From: Geotrypetes seraphini
Lineage: Eukaryota > Chordata > Amphibia > Gymnophiona > Dermophiidae
DNA length: 64,000 nt
Direction of reading: 5' to 3'
NCBI RefSeq assembly: GCF_902459505.1
Contig: NC_047084.1
Coordinates: 495,923,013-495,987,012 of the forward strand
This document shows positions 21,529 to 34,077 of this stretch, one piece after another. The number at the start of each line of letters is the position of its first letter. Positions within the stretch are counted from its first letter, which is position 1. The translations under genes were made by a program, and so were the position numbers. The notes under the pieces were generated by a model. The model ran no database searches and was not told where the DNA came from. It saw only the letters and a list, made by a program, of their open reading frames with translations.

Positions 21529-22675
21529 GGTCAGCACATTCCTCTTACAAGTAGAACTTTTTTTGGGAACACTCAACATTCCCTTGACTAACCACGTTTA
21601 CTAATCTGCCACTGATGAATTGAAGTTACCAACAGTAAACTAACTCATTTGTTTAAATGACATTGTAAAGCAGGAAAGACTTTTAAGCTCACGGTCTGCT
21701 TTTACAATGACACCACTCCAATCGAACTAGAAAATCTGCTAATGTCCAGTCATACGTCAGGTTACTGCCAAGCAAAAGTGAAGCAAGTTCCTCTGTGATA
21801 AAGCTTTTATGATAGTATTGCTAGTACCTTTTAACTTGCAAAAATCTTTTCAGATAACATTGGGAACTACTGGGGCACACTACATGGCACAAGAATGTAA
21901 ATATATATGTGTACTCAAACATCTGGCAGCTGAGGGGACATCGGCAATCTAGCATAATTAGCGGGAATGAGGACCACAAACCTATTAATAAACTGAATGA
22001 GTGAACACAAAATCTCTAAACTGCCTACAAGATGTATCTTTGCTAGAAGACAAACTATTGGAAAAATACAGTTAAATGCAGAATACATAAGAACAACCTG
22101 GAATGATTTTACTTTACTGGAAGGAGTCCATGTGACCTGTAGATATCAGAAATGAATGTAAGCGGGATAGAGATTCTGAAAGGTTAGCTTCCCTTCAAAC
22201 AGTCTGTTTGAATGAGTCAATGCATACAGGAGAGAACAGAAGAGGCTCCATCCATTGTTGGTTCCCTTTTGTTTTACAAACTGGCATGTCCTCTTTTTCC
22301 AAACTTTTCGTTAACTGCCAGTTCTCTACTTTTAAAACCATTATGCATAGAATAAGTCTGACAAATGTTTGATTTTTTTGCTTCTTTTTTACGTTTTACC
22401 TTGCACATCAAACAGGCAATCCTGCTGGATATCATAGGGCTTTCCCAAGGGATTAAATCTATGGGTTTTTTCTTTCAAAAAGAGAATGCATTTAAGCATT
22501 GTATGTTTTAGATAGGGTGAAAACACGAATCAGAAGATGATTATGTCCAATAATACTGTTAATAGGAAAGAGCAGGCAGAACAAATGTGTTTCTCCCATG
22601 TTTCAGGGTGAAGAGCAGAATCCTTTAGTTCGTCATGACCACGAATGCCTGCAGAGAGGTGCATCTTGCCAAGTT

Positions 22676-22757
22676 GTAGTCATGGCTGAGTGGTTAAGGT
22701 GATGGACTTGAAATCCATTGGGGTCTCCCTGCGCAGGTTCAAATCTTGCTGACTACG
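22676..22757 (+). tRNA. tRNA-Ser (anticodon TGA), array copy 3
   Basis: This 82-bp gene folds into a serine tRNA: acceptor stem GTAGTCA/TGACTAC fully paired, anticodon stem ATGGA/TCCAT around CTTGAAA, long variable arm typical of serine tRNAs, and discriminator G. Internal promoters are TGGCTGAGTGG (A box) and GGTTCAAATCT (B box; its last base makes a G-T pair in the T stem). TTTT at 22766-22769 would terminate RNA polymerase III. The product would decode UCA (and other UCN by wobble). Seryl-tRNA synthetase reads the variable arm and not the anticodon. Confidence 0.9.
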
Positions 22758-23907
22758 GGTCTGCATTTTAATTTAGCTAGTATACTTTTTATGAGGGGAA
22801 GACATACCGACTTACCATTCCTATAACAAACTACCTTTACAAATCTTCCAGTGATGAAGTTGAAGTTGCCAACAGTAGACTAGGTCATTTGTATGAATGA
22901 CTTTGCAAAACAGAAAAAAGTTTCAATCTAATGGTCTGCTTTTACGATGACACCACTCCAATCGAACTAGATAATCTGCTAATGTCCAGTCATATCACAG
23001 GTTACTACCAAGCAAAGTGAATCAAGTTAATCTGTGATAAAGTTTTTCTGATAGCATTGCTAGTACCTTTTAAAAACCTTTTCGGAAGACATTGGGAACT
23101 AATGGGGCAAACCACATGGCACAAGAATGTACATATATATATGTACTCAAACATCTGTGAGTTGAGGGGACATCGGCAATCTAACATAATTAGCGGGAAT
23201 GAGGACCATAAACGTCTTGAAAAACTGAATGAGTGAATAATAAATCTCTAAACTGCCTACAAGATGTATCTTTGCTAGAAGAGAAACCATTGGAAAAATA
23301 CAGTTAAATGCAGAATACATAAGAAAAACCTGGAATGATTTTAACTTACTGGAAGGAGTCCATGTGACGTGTAGATATCAGAAATGAATGTATGCGGGAG
23401 AGAGATTCTGATAGGTTAGCTTCCCTTCTAAACAATCAGTTTGAATGAGTGAATGCTTATAGGAGAGAACAGAAGAGGCTCCATCCATTGTTGGTTCCCT
23501 TTCGTTTTACCAACTGGCATGTCCTCTTTTCCAAATTTTTCGTTAACTGCCAGTTCTCAACTTTCAAAACCATTATGCATAGAATAAGTCTGACAGGTGT
23601 TTTATTTTATTGCTTCATTTTTACGTGTTGCTTTGCACATCAAACAGGCAATCCTGCTGGATATCATAGGGCTTTCCCAAGGGATTAAATCTATGTGTTT
23701 TTTCTTTCAAAAAGAGAATGCATTTAAGCATTGCATGTTTAAGATAGGGTGAAATCACGAATCAGTAGATGATTATGTCCAAGAATGCTGTTAATAGGAA
23801 AGAGCAGGCAGAAGAAATGTGTTTCTCCCATGTTTCAGGGTGAAGAGCAGAATCCTTTAGTTCGTCATGACCACGAATGCCTGCAGAGAGCAGCTTTTTG
23901 CCAAGTT

Positions 23908-23989
23908 GTAGTCATGGCTGAGTGGTTAAGGCGATGGACTCGAAATCCATTGGGGTATCCCTGTGCAGGTTCAAATCCTGCTGACTACG
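23908..23989 (+). tRNA. tRNA-Ser (anticodon CGA), array copy 4
   Basis: Same body as copy 3, with C at anticodon position 34, so it would read UCG. The B box is the perfect array consensus GGTTCAAATCC and TTTT follows nine bases after the gene. The variable arm reads GGGGTATCCCT. Confidence 0.92.
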
Positions 23990-25142
23990 GGTCTGCATTT
24001 TAATCTTGCTAGTATACTTTTTTGAGGGGAAGACATACCGTCTTACCATTCCTATGACAAACTACCTTTACAAATCTTCCAGTGATGAAGTTGAAGTTAC
24101 CAACAGTAGACTAGATCATTTGTTTGAATGACTTTACAAAAAAGAAAAGACTTTCAATCTAATGGACTGCTTTTACGACAGCACTCCAAGCGAATTAGAA
24201 AATCTGCAAAGGTCAAATCATATCTCAGGTTACTGCCAAGCAAAAGTGAAGCAAGTTCCTCTGTGATAAAGCTTTTCTGATAGCATGGATAGTACCTTTT
24301 AACCTGCAAAATCTTTTCGGATGACATTGGGAACTACTGAGGCACACCACACGGTACGAGAATGTACATATAAATGTGAACACAAACATCTGTGAGCTGA
24401 GGGAACATCAGCAATCCAGCATTATTTGCGGGAATGAAGACCATAAACCTCATGATAAACTGAATGAGTGAAAACTAAGTATCTAAACTGCCTACAAGAT
24501 GTATCTTTGCTAGAAGAGAAACCATTGGAAAATACAATTAAATGCAGAATACATAAGAAAAACCTGGAATGATTTTACCTTACTGGAAGGAGTCCATGTG
24601 ACGTGTAGATATCAGAAATGAATGTATGCGGGAAAGAGATTCTGATAGGTTAGCTTCCCTTCTAAACAGTCAGTTTGAATGAGTAAATGCTTACAGGAGA
24701 GAACAGAAGAGGCTCCATCCATTGTTGGTTCCCTTTCGTTTTACCAACTCGTATGTCCTTTTTTTCCAAACTTTTCGTTAACTGCCAGTTCTCTACTTTC
24801 TAAACCATTATGCATAGAATAAGTCTGACAGGTGTTTGATTTTATTGCTTCTTTTTTAACTTTTGCCTTGCACATCAAACAGGCAATCCTGCTGGATATC
24901 ATAGGGCTTTCCCAAGGGATTAAATCCATGTGTTTTTTCTTTCAAAAAGAGAATGCATTTAAGCATTACATGTTTTAGATAGGGTGAGATCACGAATCAG
25001 AAGATGATTATGTCCAACAATGCTGTTAATAGGGAAGAGCAGGCAGAAGAAAAGTGTTTCTCCCATGTTTCAGGGTGAAGAGCAGAATCCTTTAGTTCGT
25101 CATTACCACGAATGCCTGCAGAGAGGACCATCTTGCCAAGTT

Positions 25143-25224
25143 GTAGTCATGGCCGAGTGGTTAAGGCGATGGACTTGAAATCCATTGGGGTATCCCCGCG
25201 CAGGTTCAAATCCTGCTGACTACG
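25143..25224 (+). tRNA. tRNA-Ser (anticodon TGA), array copy 5
   Basis: The A box is TGGCCGAGTGG, the variable arm GGGGTATCCCC pairs perfectly, the B box is GGTTCAAATCC and a TTTT terminator follows closely. It is one of the best-preserved TGA copies. The spacer after it carries an ACATTGGG minisatellite. Confidence 0.93.
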
Positions 25225-25572
25225 GGTCTGCATTTTAATCTTGCTAGTATACTTTTTTGAGGGGAAGACATACCGTCTTACCATTCCTATGACAAACTAC
25301 CTTTACAAATCTTCCAGTGATGAAGTTGAAGTTACCAACAGTATACTAGGTCATTTGTATGAATGACTTTGCAAAACAGAAAAGAGTTTCAATCTAATGG
25401 TCTGCTTTTACGATGACACCACTCCAATCGAACTAGATAAACTGCTAATGTCCAGTCATATCACTAGTTACTGCCAAGCAAAGTGAATCAAGTTACTCTT
25501 TGATAAAGCTTTTCTGATAGCATTGCTAGTACCTTATAACCTGCAAAAACCTTTTCGGAAGACATTGGGAAC

Positions 25573-25652
25573 TAATGTTGGGACATTGGGACATTGGGAA
25601 CATTGAGACATTGGGACATTGGGGACATTGAGACATTGGGACATTGGGGAAA
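25573..25652. repeat. ACATTGGG minisatellite in an array spacer
   Basis: About 75 bp of repeated GGGACATTG/GGAACATTGAG words expand the GACATTGGGAACTAATG spacer word. They account for the longer distance between array copies 5 and 6. Confidence 0.9.
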
Positions 25653-26451
25653 CCACATGGCACAAGAATGTACATATATATATATGTACTCAAACATCTG
25701 TGAGTTGAGGGGATATCGGCAATCTAGCATAATTATTGGGAATGAGGACCACAAATGTCTTGAAAAACTGAATGAGTGAACACTAAATCTCTAAACTACC
25801 TACAAGATGTATCTTTGCTAGAAGAGAAACCATTGGAAAAATACAGTTAAATGCAGAATACATAATAAAAACCTGGAATGATTTTACCTTACTGGAAGGA
25901 ATCCATGTGACATGTAGATATCAGAAATGAATGTATGCGGGAAAGAGATTCTGATAGGTTAGCTTCCCTTCTAAACAGTCATTTTGAATGAGTGAATGCT
26001 TACAGGAGAGAACAGAAGAGGCTCCATCGATTGTTGGTTCCCTTACGTTTTACCAACTGGCTTGTCCTCTTTTTCCAAACTTTTCGTTAACTGCCAGTTC
26101 TCTAGTTTCTAAACCATTATGCAAAGAATAAGTCTGACAGGTGTTTGATTTTATTGCTTCTTTTTTACGTTTTGCCTTGCACATCAAACAGGCAATCCTG
26201 CTGGATATCATAGGGCTTTCCCAAGGGATTAAATCTATGTGTTTTTTCTTTCAGAAAGAGAATGCATTTAAGCATTGCATGTTTTAGATAGGGTGAATTC
26301 ACGAATCAGAAGATGATTATGTCCAAGAATGATGTTAATAAGAAAGAGCAGGCAGAACAAATGTGTTTCTCCCATGTTTCAGGGTGAAGAGCAGAATCCT
26401 TTAGTTCGTCATGACCACGAATGCCTGCAGAGAGCAGCATTTTACCAAATT

Positions 26452-26533
26452 GTAGTCATGGCTGAGTGGTTAAGGCGATGGACTTGAAATCCATTGGGGT
26501 ATCCCCGCGCAGGTTCAAATCCTGCTGACTACG
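26452..26533 (+). tRNA. tRNA-Ser (anticodon TGA), array copy 6
   Basis: It differs from copy 5 by a single A-box base (TGGCTGAGTGG). All stems pair and TTTT follows nine bases downstream. Confidence 0.92.
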
Positions 26534-27691
26534 GGTCTGCATTTTAATCTTGCTAGTATACTTTTTTTGAGGTGAAAACATACCGTCTTACCATTCCTAT
26601 GACAAACTACCTTTACAAATCTTCCAGTGATGAAGTTGAAGTTACCAACAGTAGACTAGGTCATTTGTATGAATGACTTTGCAAAACAGAAAAGAGTTTC
26701 AATCTAATGGTCTGCTTTTACGATGACACCACTCCAATCGAACTAGATAAACTGCTAATGTCCAGTCATATCACTAGTTACTGCCAAGCAAAGTGAATCA
26801 AGTTACTCTTTGATAAAGCTTTTCTGATAGCATTGCTAGTACCTTATAACCTGCAAAAACATTTTCGGAAGACATTGGGAATTAATGGGGCAAACCACAT
26901 GGCACAAGAATGTACATATATATATGTACTCAAACATCTGTGAGTTGAGGGGACATCGGCAATCTAACATAATTAGCGGGAATGAGGACCATAAACGTCT
27001 TGAAAAACTGAATGAGTGAATAATAAATCTCTAAACTGCCTACAAGATGTATATTTGCTAGAAGAGAAACCATTGGAAAAATACAGTTAAATGCAGAATA
27101 CATAAGAAAAACCTGGAATGATTTTAACTTACTGGAAGGAGTCCATGTGACGTGTAGATATCAGAAATGAATGTATGCGGGAGAGAGATTCTGATAGGTT
27201 AGCTTCCCTTCTAAACAATCAGTTTGAATGAGTGAATGCTTATAGGAGAGAACAGAAGAGGCTCCATCAATTGTTGGTTCCCTTTCGTTTTACCAACTGG
27301 TATGTCCTTTTTTTCCAAACTTTTCGTTAACTTCCAGTTCTCTACGTTCTAAACCATTATGCATAGAATAAGTCTGACAGGTGTTTGATTTTATTGCTTC
27401 TTTTTTACGTTTTGCCTTGCACATCAAACAAGCAATCCTGCTGGTTATCATAGGGCTTTCCCAAGGGATTAAATCTATGTGTTTTTTCATTCAAAAAGAG
27501 AATGCATTTAAGCATTGCATGTTTTAGAGAGGGTGAAATGTCGAATCAGAAGATGATTATGTGCAAGAATGCTGTTAATAGGAAAGAGCAGGCAGAACAA
27601 ATGTGTTTCTCCCATGTTTCAGGGAGAAGAGCACAATCCTTTAGTTCGTCATTACCACGAATGCCTGCAGAGAGGAGAATCTTGCTAAGTT

Positions 27692-27773
27692 GTAGTCATG
27701 GCCGAGTGGCTTAGGTGATGACCTAGAAATCCATTGGGGTATCCCAGTGTAGGTTCAAATCCTGCTGTATCCG
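27692..27773 (+). pseudogene. tRNA-Ser-like (AGA), acceptor stem broken, array copy 7
   Basis: The 3' acceptor strand reads TGTATCC instead of TGACTAC, leaving three of seven pairs unpaired. The D arm is GGCTTAGG and the anticodon arm begins GATGACC. The downstream terminator is reduced to TTT, with the next T run at 27801. It is an internal pseudogene flanked by sound copies, one period away from copy 11, which has the same anticodon and is intact. Confidence 0.75.
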
Positions 27774-28930
27774 GGTCTCAGTTTAATCTTGCTAGTATAC
27801 TTTTTATGAAGGGAAGACATATCGACTTACCATTCCCTTGACAAACTACCTTTACAAATCTTCCAGTGATGAAGTTGAATTTACCAACAGTAGACTAGGT
27901 CATTTGTTTGAATGAGTTTAGAAAACAGAAAACACTTTCAATCTAATGGTTTGTTTTTACAATGACACCTCTCCAAGCGAATTAGAAAATCTGCAATCGT
28001 CAAATCATATCTCAGGTTACTGCCAAGTAAAAGTGAAGCAAGTTCCTCTGTGAGAAATCTTTTCTGATAGCATTGCTAGTACCTTTTAACCTGCAAAAAT
28101 CTTTTCGGATGACATTGGGAACTACTGAGGCACACCACACGGTACGAGAATGTACATATAAATGTGAACACAAACATCTGTGAGCTGAGGGAACATCAGC
28201 AATCTAGCATTATTTGCGGGAATGAGGACCATAAACGTCTTGAAAAACTGAATGAGTGAATACTAAATCTCTAAACTGCCTACAAGATGTATCTTTGCTA
28301 GAAGAGAAACCATTGGAAAAATACAGTTAAATGCAGAATACATAAGAAAAACCTGGAATGATTTTACCTTACAAGAAGGAGTCCATGTGACGTGTAGATA
28401 TCAGAAATGAATGTAGGCGGGAGAGAGATTCTGATAGGTTAGCTTCCCTTCTAAACAATCAGTTTGAATGAGTGAATGCTTATAGGAGAGAACAGAAGAG
28501 GCTCCATCCATTGTTGGTTCCCTTTCGTTTTACCAACTGGCATGTTCTCTTTTCCAAATTTTTCGTTAACTGCCAGTTCTCAACTTTCAAAACCATTATG
28601 CATAGAATAAGTCTGACAGGTGTTTTATTTTATTGCTTCATTTTTACGTGTTGCTTTGCACATCAAACAGGCAATCCTGCTGGATATCATAGGGCTTTCC
28701 CAAGGGATTAAATCTATATGTTTTTTCTTTCAAAAAGAGAATGCATTTAAGCATTGCATGTTTAAGATAGGGTGAAATCACGAATCAGTAGATGATTATG
28801 TCCAAGAATGCTGTTAATAGGAAAGAGCAGGCAGAAGAAATGTGTTTCTCCCATGTTTCAGGGTGAAGAGCAGAATCCTTTAGTTCATCATTACCACGAA
28901 TGCCTGCAGAGAGCAGCTTTTTGCCAAGTT

Positions 28931-29012
28931 GTAGTCATGGCTGAGTGGTTAAGGCGATGGACTTGAAATCCATTGGGGTATCCCCGTGCAGGTTCAAATC
29001 CTGCTGACTACG
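28931..29012 (+). tRNA. tRNA-Ser (anticodon TGA), array copy 8
   Basis: All stems are intact. The discriminator G is followed by CATCTCATTTT, so the terminator starts eight bases downstream. Its 5' flank (GCAGCTTTTTGCCAAGTT) is the same as that of copies 4 and 10, which are CGA. The anticodon therefore differs on an otherwise shared unit type. Confidence 0.92.
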
Positions 29013-30166
29013 CATCTCATTTTAATCTTGCTAGTATACTTTTTATCGGGGAAGACATACCGACTTACCATTCCCTTGACAAACTACCTTTACAAATCTT
29101 CCAGTGATGAAGTTGAAGTTACCAACAGGAGACTAGATCATTTGTATGAATGACTTTGCAAAACAGAAAAGAGTTTCAATCTAATGTACTGCTTTTACGA
29201 CAGCACTCCAAGCGAATTAGAAAATCTGCAAAGGTCAAATCATATCTCAGGTTACTGCCAAGCAAAAGTGAAGCAAGTTCCTCTGTGAGAAAGCTTTTCT
29301 GATAGCATTGCTAGTACCTTTTAACCTGCAAAAACCTTTTCGGATGACATTGGGAACTACTGAGGCAAACCACACGGTACAAGAATGTACATATAAATGT
29401 GAACACAAACATCTGTGAGCTGAGGGAACATCAGCAATCTAGCATTATTTGCGGGAATGAGGACCATAAACCACATGATAAACTGAATGAGTGAAAACTA
29501 AGTATCTAAACTGCCTACAAGATGTATCTTTGCTAGAAGAGAAACCATTGGAAAAATACAGTTAAATGCAGAATACATAATAAAAACCTGGAATGATTTT
29601 ACCTTACTGGAAGGAGTCCATGTGACGTGTAGATATCAGAAATGAATGTATGCGGGAAAGAGATTCTGATAGGTTAGCTTCCCTTCTAAACAGTCAGTTT
29701 GAATGAGCGAATGCTTACAGGACAGAACAGAAGAGGCTCCATCCATTATTGGTTCCCTTTCGTTTTACCAACTGGCATGTCCTCTTTTTCCAAGCTTTTC
29801 GTTAACTGCCAGTTCTCTAGTTTCTAAACCATTATGCAAAGAATAAGTCTGACAGGTGTTTGATTTTATTGCTTCTTTTTTAAGTTTTGCCTTGCACATC
29901 AAACAGGCAATCCTGCTGGATATCATAGGGCTTTCCCAAGGGATTAAATCCATGTGTTTTTTCTTTCAAAAAGAGAATGCATTTAAGCATTACATGTTTT
30001 AGATAGTGTGAGATCACGAATCAGAAGATGATTATGTCCAACAATGCTGTTAATAGGGAAGAGCAGGCAGAAGAAAAGTGTTTCTCCCATGTTTCAGGGT
30101 GAAGAGCAGAATCCTTTAGTTCGTCATTACCACGAATGCCTGCAGAGAGGACCATCTTGCCAAGTT

Positions 30167-30248
30167 GTAGTCATGGCCGAGTGGTTAAGGCGATGGACTT
30201 GAAATCCATTGGGGTATCCCCGCGCAGGTTCAAATCCTGCTGACTACG
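30167..30248 (+). tRNA. tRNA-Ser (anticodon TGA), array copy 9
   Basis: It is identical in the tRNA body to copy 5, which lies 5,024 bp upstream, and its following spacer carries the same minisatellite. This marks the higher-order period. Confidence 0.93.
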
Positions 30249-30598
30249 GGTCTGCATTTTAATCTTGCTAGTATACTTTTTTGAGGGGAAGACATACCGT
30301 CTTACCATTCCTATGACAAACTACCTTTACAAATCTTCCAGTGATGAAGTTGAAGTTACCAACAGGAGACTAGATCATTTGTTTGAATGACTTTACAAAA
30401 AAAAAAAGACTTTCAATCTAATGTACTGCTTTTACGATGACACCACTCCAATCGAACTAGATAAACTGCTAATGTCCAGTCATATCACTAGTTACTGCCA
30501 AGCAAAGTGAATCAAGTTACTCTTTGATAAAGCTTTTCTGATAGCATTGCTAGTACCTTATAACCTGCAAAAACCTTTTCGGAAGACATTGGGAACTA

Positions 30599-30675
30599 AT
30601 GTTGGGACATTGGGACATTGGGAACATTGAGACATTGGGACATTGGGGACATTGAGACATTGGGACATTGGGGCA
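30599..30675. repeat. ACATTGGG minisatellite in an array spacer (second copy)
   Basis: The same expansion as at 25.57 kb, one higher-order period away, between array copies 9 and 10. Confidence 0.9.
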
Positions 30676-31476
30676 AACCACATGGCACAAGAATGTACAT
30701 ATATATATATGTACTCAAACATCTGTGAGTTGAGGGGATATCGGCAATCTAGCATAATTATTGGGAATGAGGACCACAAATGTCTTGAAAAACTGAATGA
30801 GTGAACACTAAATCTCTAAACTACCTACAAGATGTATCTTTGCTAGAAGAGAAACCATTGGAAAAATACAGTTAAATGCAGAATACATAATAAAAACCTG
30901 GAATGATTTTACCTTACTGGAAGGAGTCCATGTGACATGTAGATATCAGAAATGAATGTATGCGGGAGAGAGATTCTGATAGGTTAGCTTCCCTTCTAAA
31001 CAGACAGTTTGAATGAGTGAATGCTTACAGGAGAGAACAGAAGAGGCTCCATCGATTGTTGGTTCCCTTACGTTTTACCAACTGGCTTGTCCTCTTTTTC
31101 CAAACTTTTCGTTAACTGCCAGTTCTCTAGTTTCTAAACCATTATGCAAAGAATAAGTCTGACAGGTGTTTGATTTTATTGCTTCTTTTTTACGTTTTGC
31201 CTTGCACATCAAACAGGCAATCCTGCTGGATATCATAGGGCTTTCCCAAGGGATTAAATCTATGTGTTTTTTCTTTCAGAAAGAGAATGCATTTAAGCAT
31301 TGCATGTTTAAGATAGGGTGAAATCACGAATCAGTAGATGATTATGTCCAAGAATGCTGTTAATAGGAAAGAGCAGGCAGAAGAAATGTGTTTCTCCCAT
31401 GTTTCAGGGTGAAGAGCAGAATCCTTTAGTTCGTCATGACCACGAATGCCTGCAGAGAGCAGCTTTTTGCCAAGTT

Positions 31477-31558
31477 GTAGTCATGGCTGAGTGGTTAAGG
31501 CGATGGACTCGAAATCCATTGGGGTATCCCCGTGCAGGTTCAAATCCTGCTGACTACG
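31477..31558 (+). tRNA. tRNA-Ser (anticodon CGA), array copy 10
   Basis: All stems are intact, the variable arm is GGGGTATCCCC and TTTT follows nine bases downstream. It occupies the higher-order position of copy 6 (TGA) but has CGA. Confidence 0.92.
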
Positions 31559-32714
31559 GGTCTGCATTTTAATCTTGCTAGTATACTTTTTTGAGGGGAA
31601 GACATACCGACTTACCATTCCCTTGACAAACTACCTTTACAAATCTTCCAGTGATGAAGTTGAAGTTACCAACAGGAGACTAGATCATTTGTTTGAATGA
31701 CTTTACAAAAAAAAAAAGACTTTCAATCTAATGTACTGCTTTTACGACAGCACTCCAAGCGAATTAGAAAATCTGCAAAGGTCAAATCATATCTCAGGTT
31801 ACTGCCAAGCAAAAGTGAAGCAAGTTCCTCTGTGAGAAAGCTTTTCTGATAGCATTGCTAGTACCTTTTAACCTGCAAAAACCTTTTCGGATGACATTGG
31901 GAACTACTGAGGCAAACCACACGGTACGAGAATGTACATATAAATGTGAACACAAACATCTGTGAGCTGAGGGAACATCAGCAATCTAGCATTATTTGCG
32001 GGAATGAGGACCATAAACCACATGATAAACTGAATGAGTGAAAACTAAGTATCTAAACTGCCTACAAGATGTATCTTTGCTAGAAGAGAAACCATTGGAA
32101 AAATACAGTTAAATGCAGAATACATAATAAAAACCTGGAATGATTTTACCTTACTGGAAGGAGTCCATGTGACGTGTAGATATCAGAAATGAATGTATGC
32201 GGGAAAGAGATTCTGATAGGTTAGCTTCCCTTCTAAACAGTCAGTTTGAATGAGCGAATGCTTACAGGACAGAACAGAAGAGGCTCCATCCATTATTGGT
32301 TCCCTTTCGTTTTACCAACTGGCATGTCCTCTTTTTCCAAACTTTTCGTTAACTGCCAGTTCTCTAGTTTCTAAACCATTATGCATAGAATAATCTGACA
32401 GGTGTTTGATTTTATTGCTTCTTTTTTACGTTTTGCCTTGCACATCAAACAGGCAAACCTGCTGGATATCATAGTGCTTTCCCAAGGGATTAAATCTATG
32501 TGTTTTTTCTTTCAAAAAGAGAATGCATTTAAGCATTGCATGTTTTAGCCAGGGTGAAATCATGAATCAGAAGATGATTATGTCCAAGAATGCTGTTAAT
32601 TGGAAAGAGCAGGCAGAACAAATGTGTTTCTCCCTTGTTTCAGGGTGAAGAGCAGAATCCTTTAGTTCCTCATAACCACGGGAATGCCTGCAGAGAGCAG
32701 CATTTTGCCAAGTT

Positions 32715-32796
32715 GTAGTCATGGCTGAGTGGTTAAGGCGATGGACTAGAAATCCATTGGGGTATTCCCACGCAGGTTCAAATCCTGCTGACTACG
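32715..32796 (+). tRNA. tRNA-Ser (anticodon AGA), array copy 11
   Basis: The anticodon loop CTAGAAA gives AGA. A34 would be edited to inosine and read UCU, UCC and UCA. The acceptor, anticodon and T stems pair; the variable arm GGGGTATTCCC is slightly altered. The terminator TTTT is at 32804-32807. It is the first convincing AGA copy, and its flanks match copy 12. Confidence 0.9.
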
Positions 32797-34077
32797 AATC
32801 TCATTTTAATCTTGCTAGTATACCTTTTATGGTGGAAGACATACCGACTTACCATTCCCTTGACAAACTACCTTTACAAATCTTCCAGTGATGAAGATGA
32901 AGTTACCAACAGTAGACTAGGTCATTTGTATGAATGACTTTGCAAAACAGAAAAGAGTTTCAATCTAAAGGTCTGCTTTTATGATGACACCACTCCAATC
33001 GAACTAGATAATCTGCTAATGTCAAGTCATATCACAAGTTACTGCCAAGCAAAGTGAATCAAGTTACTCTGTGATAAAGCTTTTCTGATAGCATTGCTAG
33101 TACTTTTTAACATGCAAAAACCTTTTCGGGAGACATTGGGAACTAATGGGGGAAACCACATGGCACAAGAATGTACATATATATATGAACTCAAACATCT
33201 GTGAGTTGAGGGGACATCGGCAATCTAGCATAATTAGCGGGAATGAGGACCACAAACGTCTTGAAAAACTGAATGAGTGAACACTAAATCTCTAAACTGC
33301 CTACAAGATGTATCTTTGCTAGAAGAGAAACCATTGGAAAAATACAGTTAAATGCAGAATACATAAGAAAAACCTGGAATGATTTTACCTTACTGGAAGG
33401 AGTCCATGTGATGTGTAGATATCAGAAATGAATGTATGCGGGAAAGAGATTCTGATAGATTAGCTTCCCTTCTAAACAGTCATTTTGAATGAGTGAATGC
33501 TTACAGGAGAGAACAGAAGAGGCTCCATCCATTGTTGGTTCCCTTTCGTTTTACCAACTGGCATGTCCTCTTTTTCCAAGCTTTTCGTTAACTGCCAGTT
33601 CTCTAGTTTCTAAACCATTATGCATAGAATAAGTCTGACAGGTGTTTGATTTTATTGCTTCTTTTTTACGTTTTGCCTTGCACATCAAACAGGCAATCCT
33701 GCTGGATATCATAGTGCTTTCCCAAGGGATTAAATCTACGTGTTTTTTCTTTCAAAAAGAGAATGCATTTAAGCATTGCATGTTTTAGACAGGGTGAAAT
33801 CATGAATCAGAAGATGATTACCGTATTTTCACGCATATAACGCGCGCGTTATACGCGTTTTTACCTACCGCGCATACCCCTCGCGCGTTATATGCGTGAG
33901 CGCGGTATACGAAAGTTTTCAAACATAGTTCCCACCCCGCCCGACGCCCGATTCACCCCCCCAGCAGGACCACTCGCACCCCCACCCCGAACGACCACTC
34001 GCACGCGCTCCCACCCGCACCCGCATCCACGATCGGAGCAAGAGGGAGCCCAAGCCCTCTTGCCCGGCCGACTCCCC

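Noticed and set aside
22860-23120. Possible box C/D snoRNA in the array spacer (GTGATGA word)
   Set aside because: No CTGA box at suitable distance and no terminal stem, so only one of the needed features is present.
23449-28711. Identical 79-codon frames at 23449 and 28472
   Set aside because: They lie in the array spacer one higher-order period apart and are closed in most other units. Repeat conservation, not protein selection, explains them.
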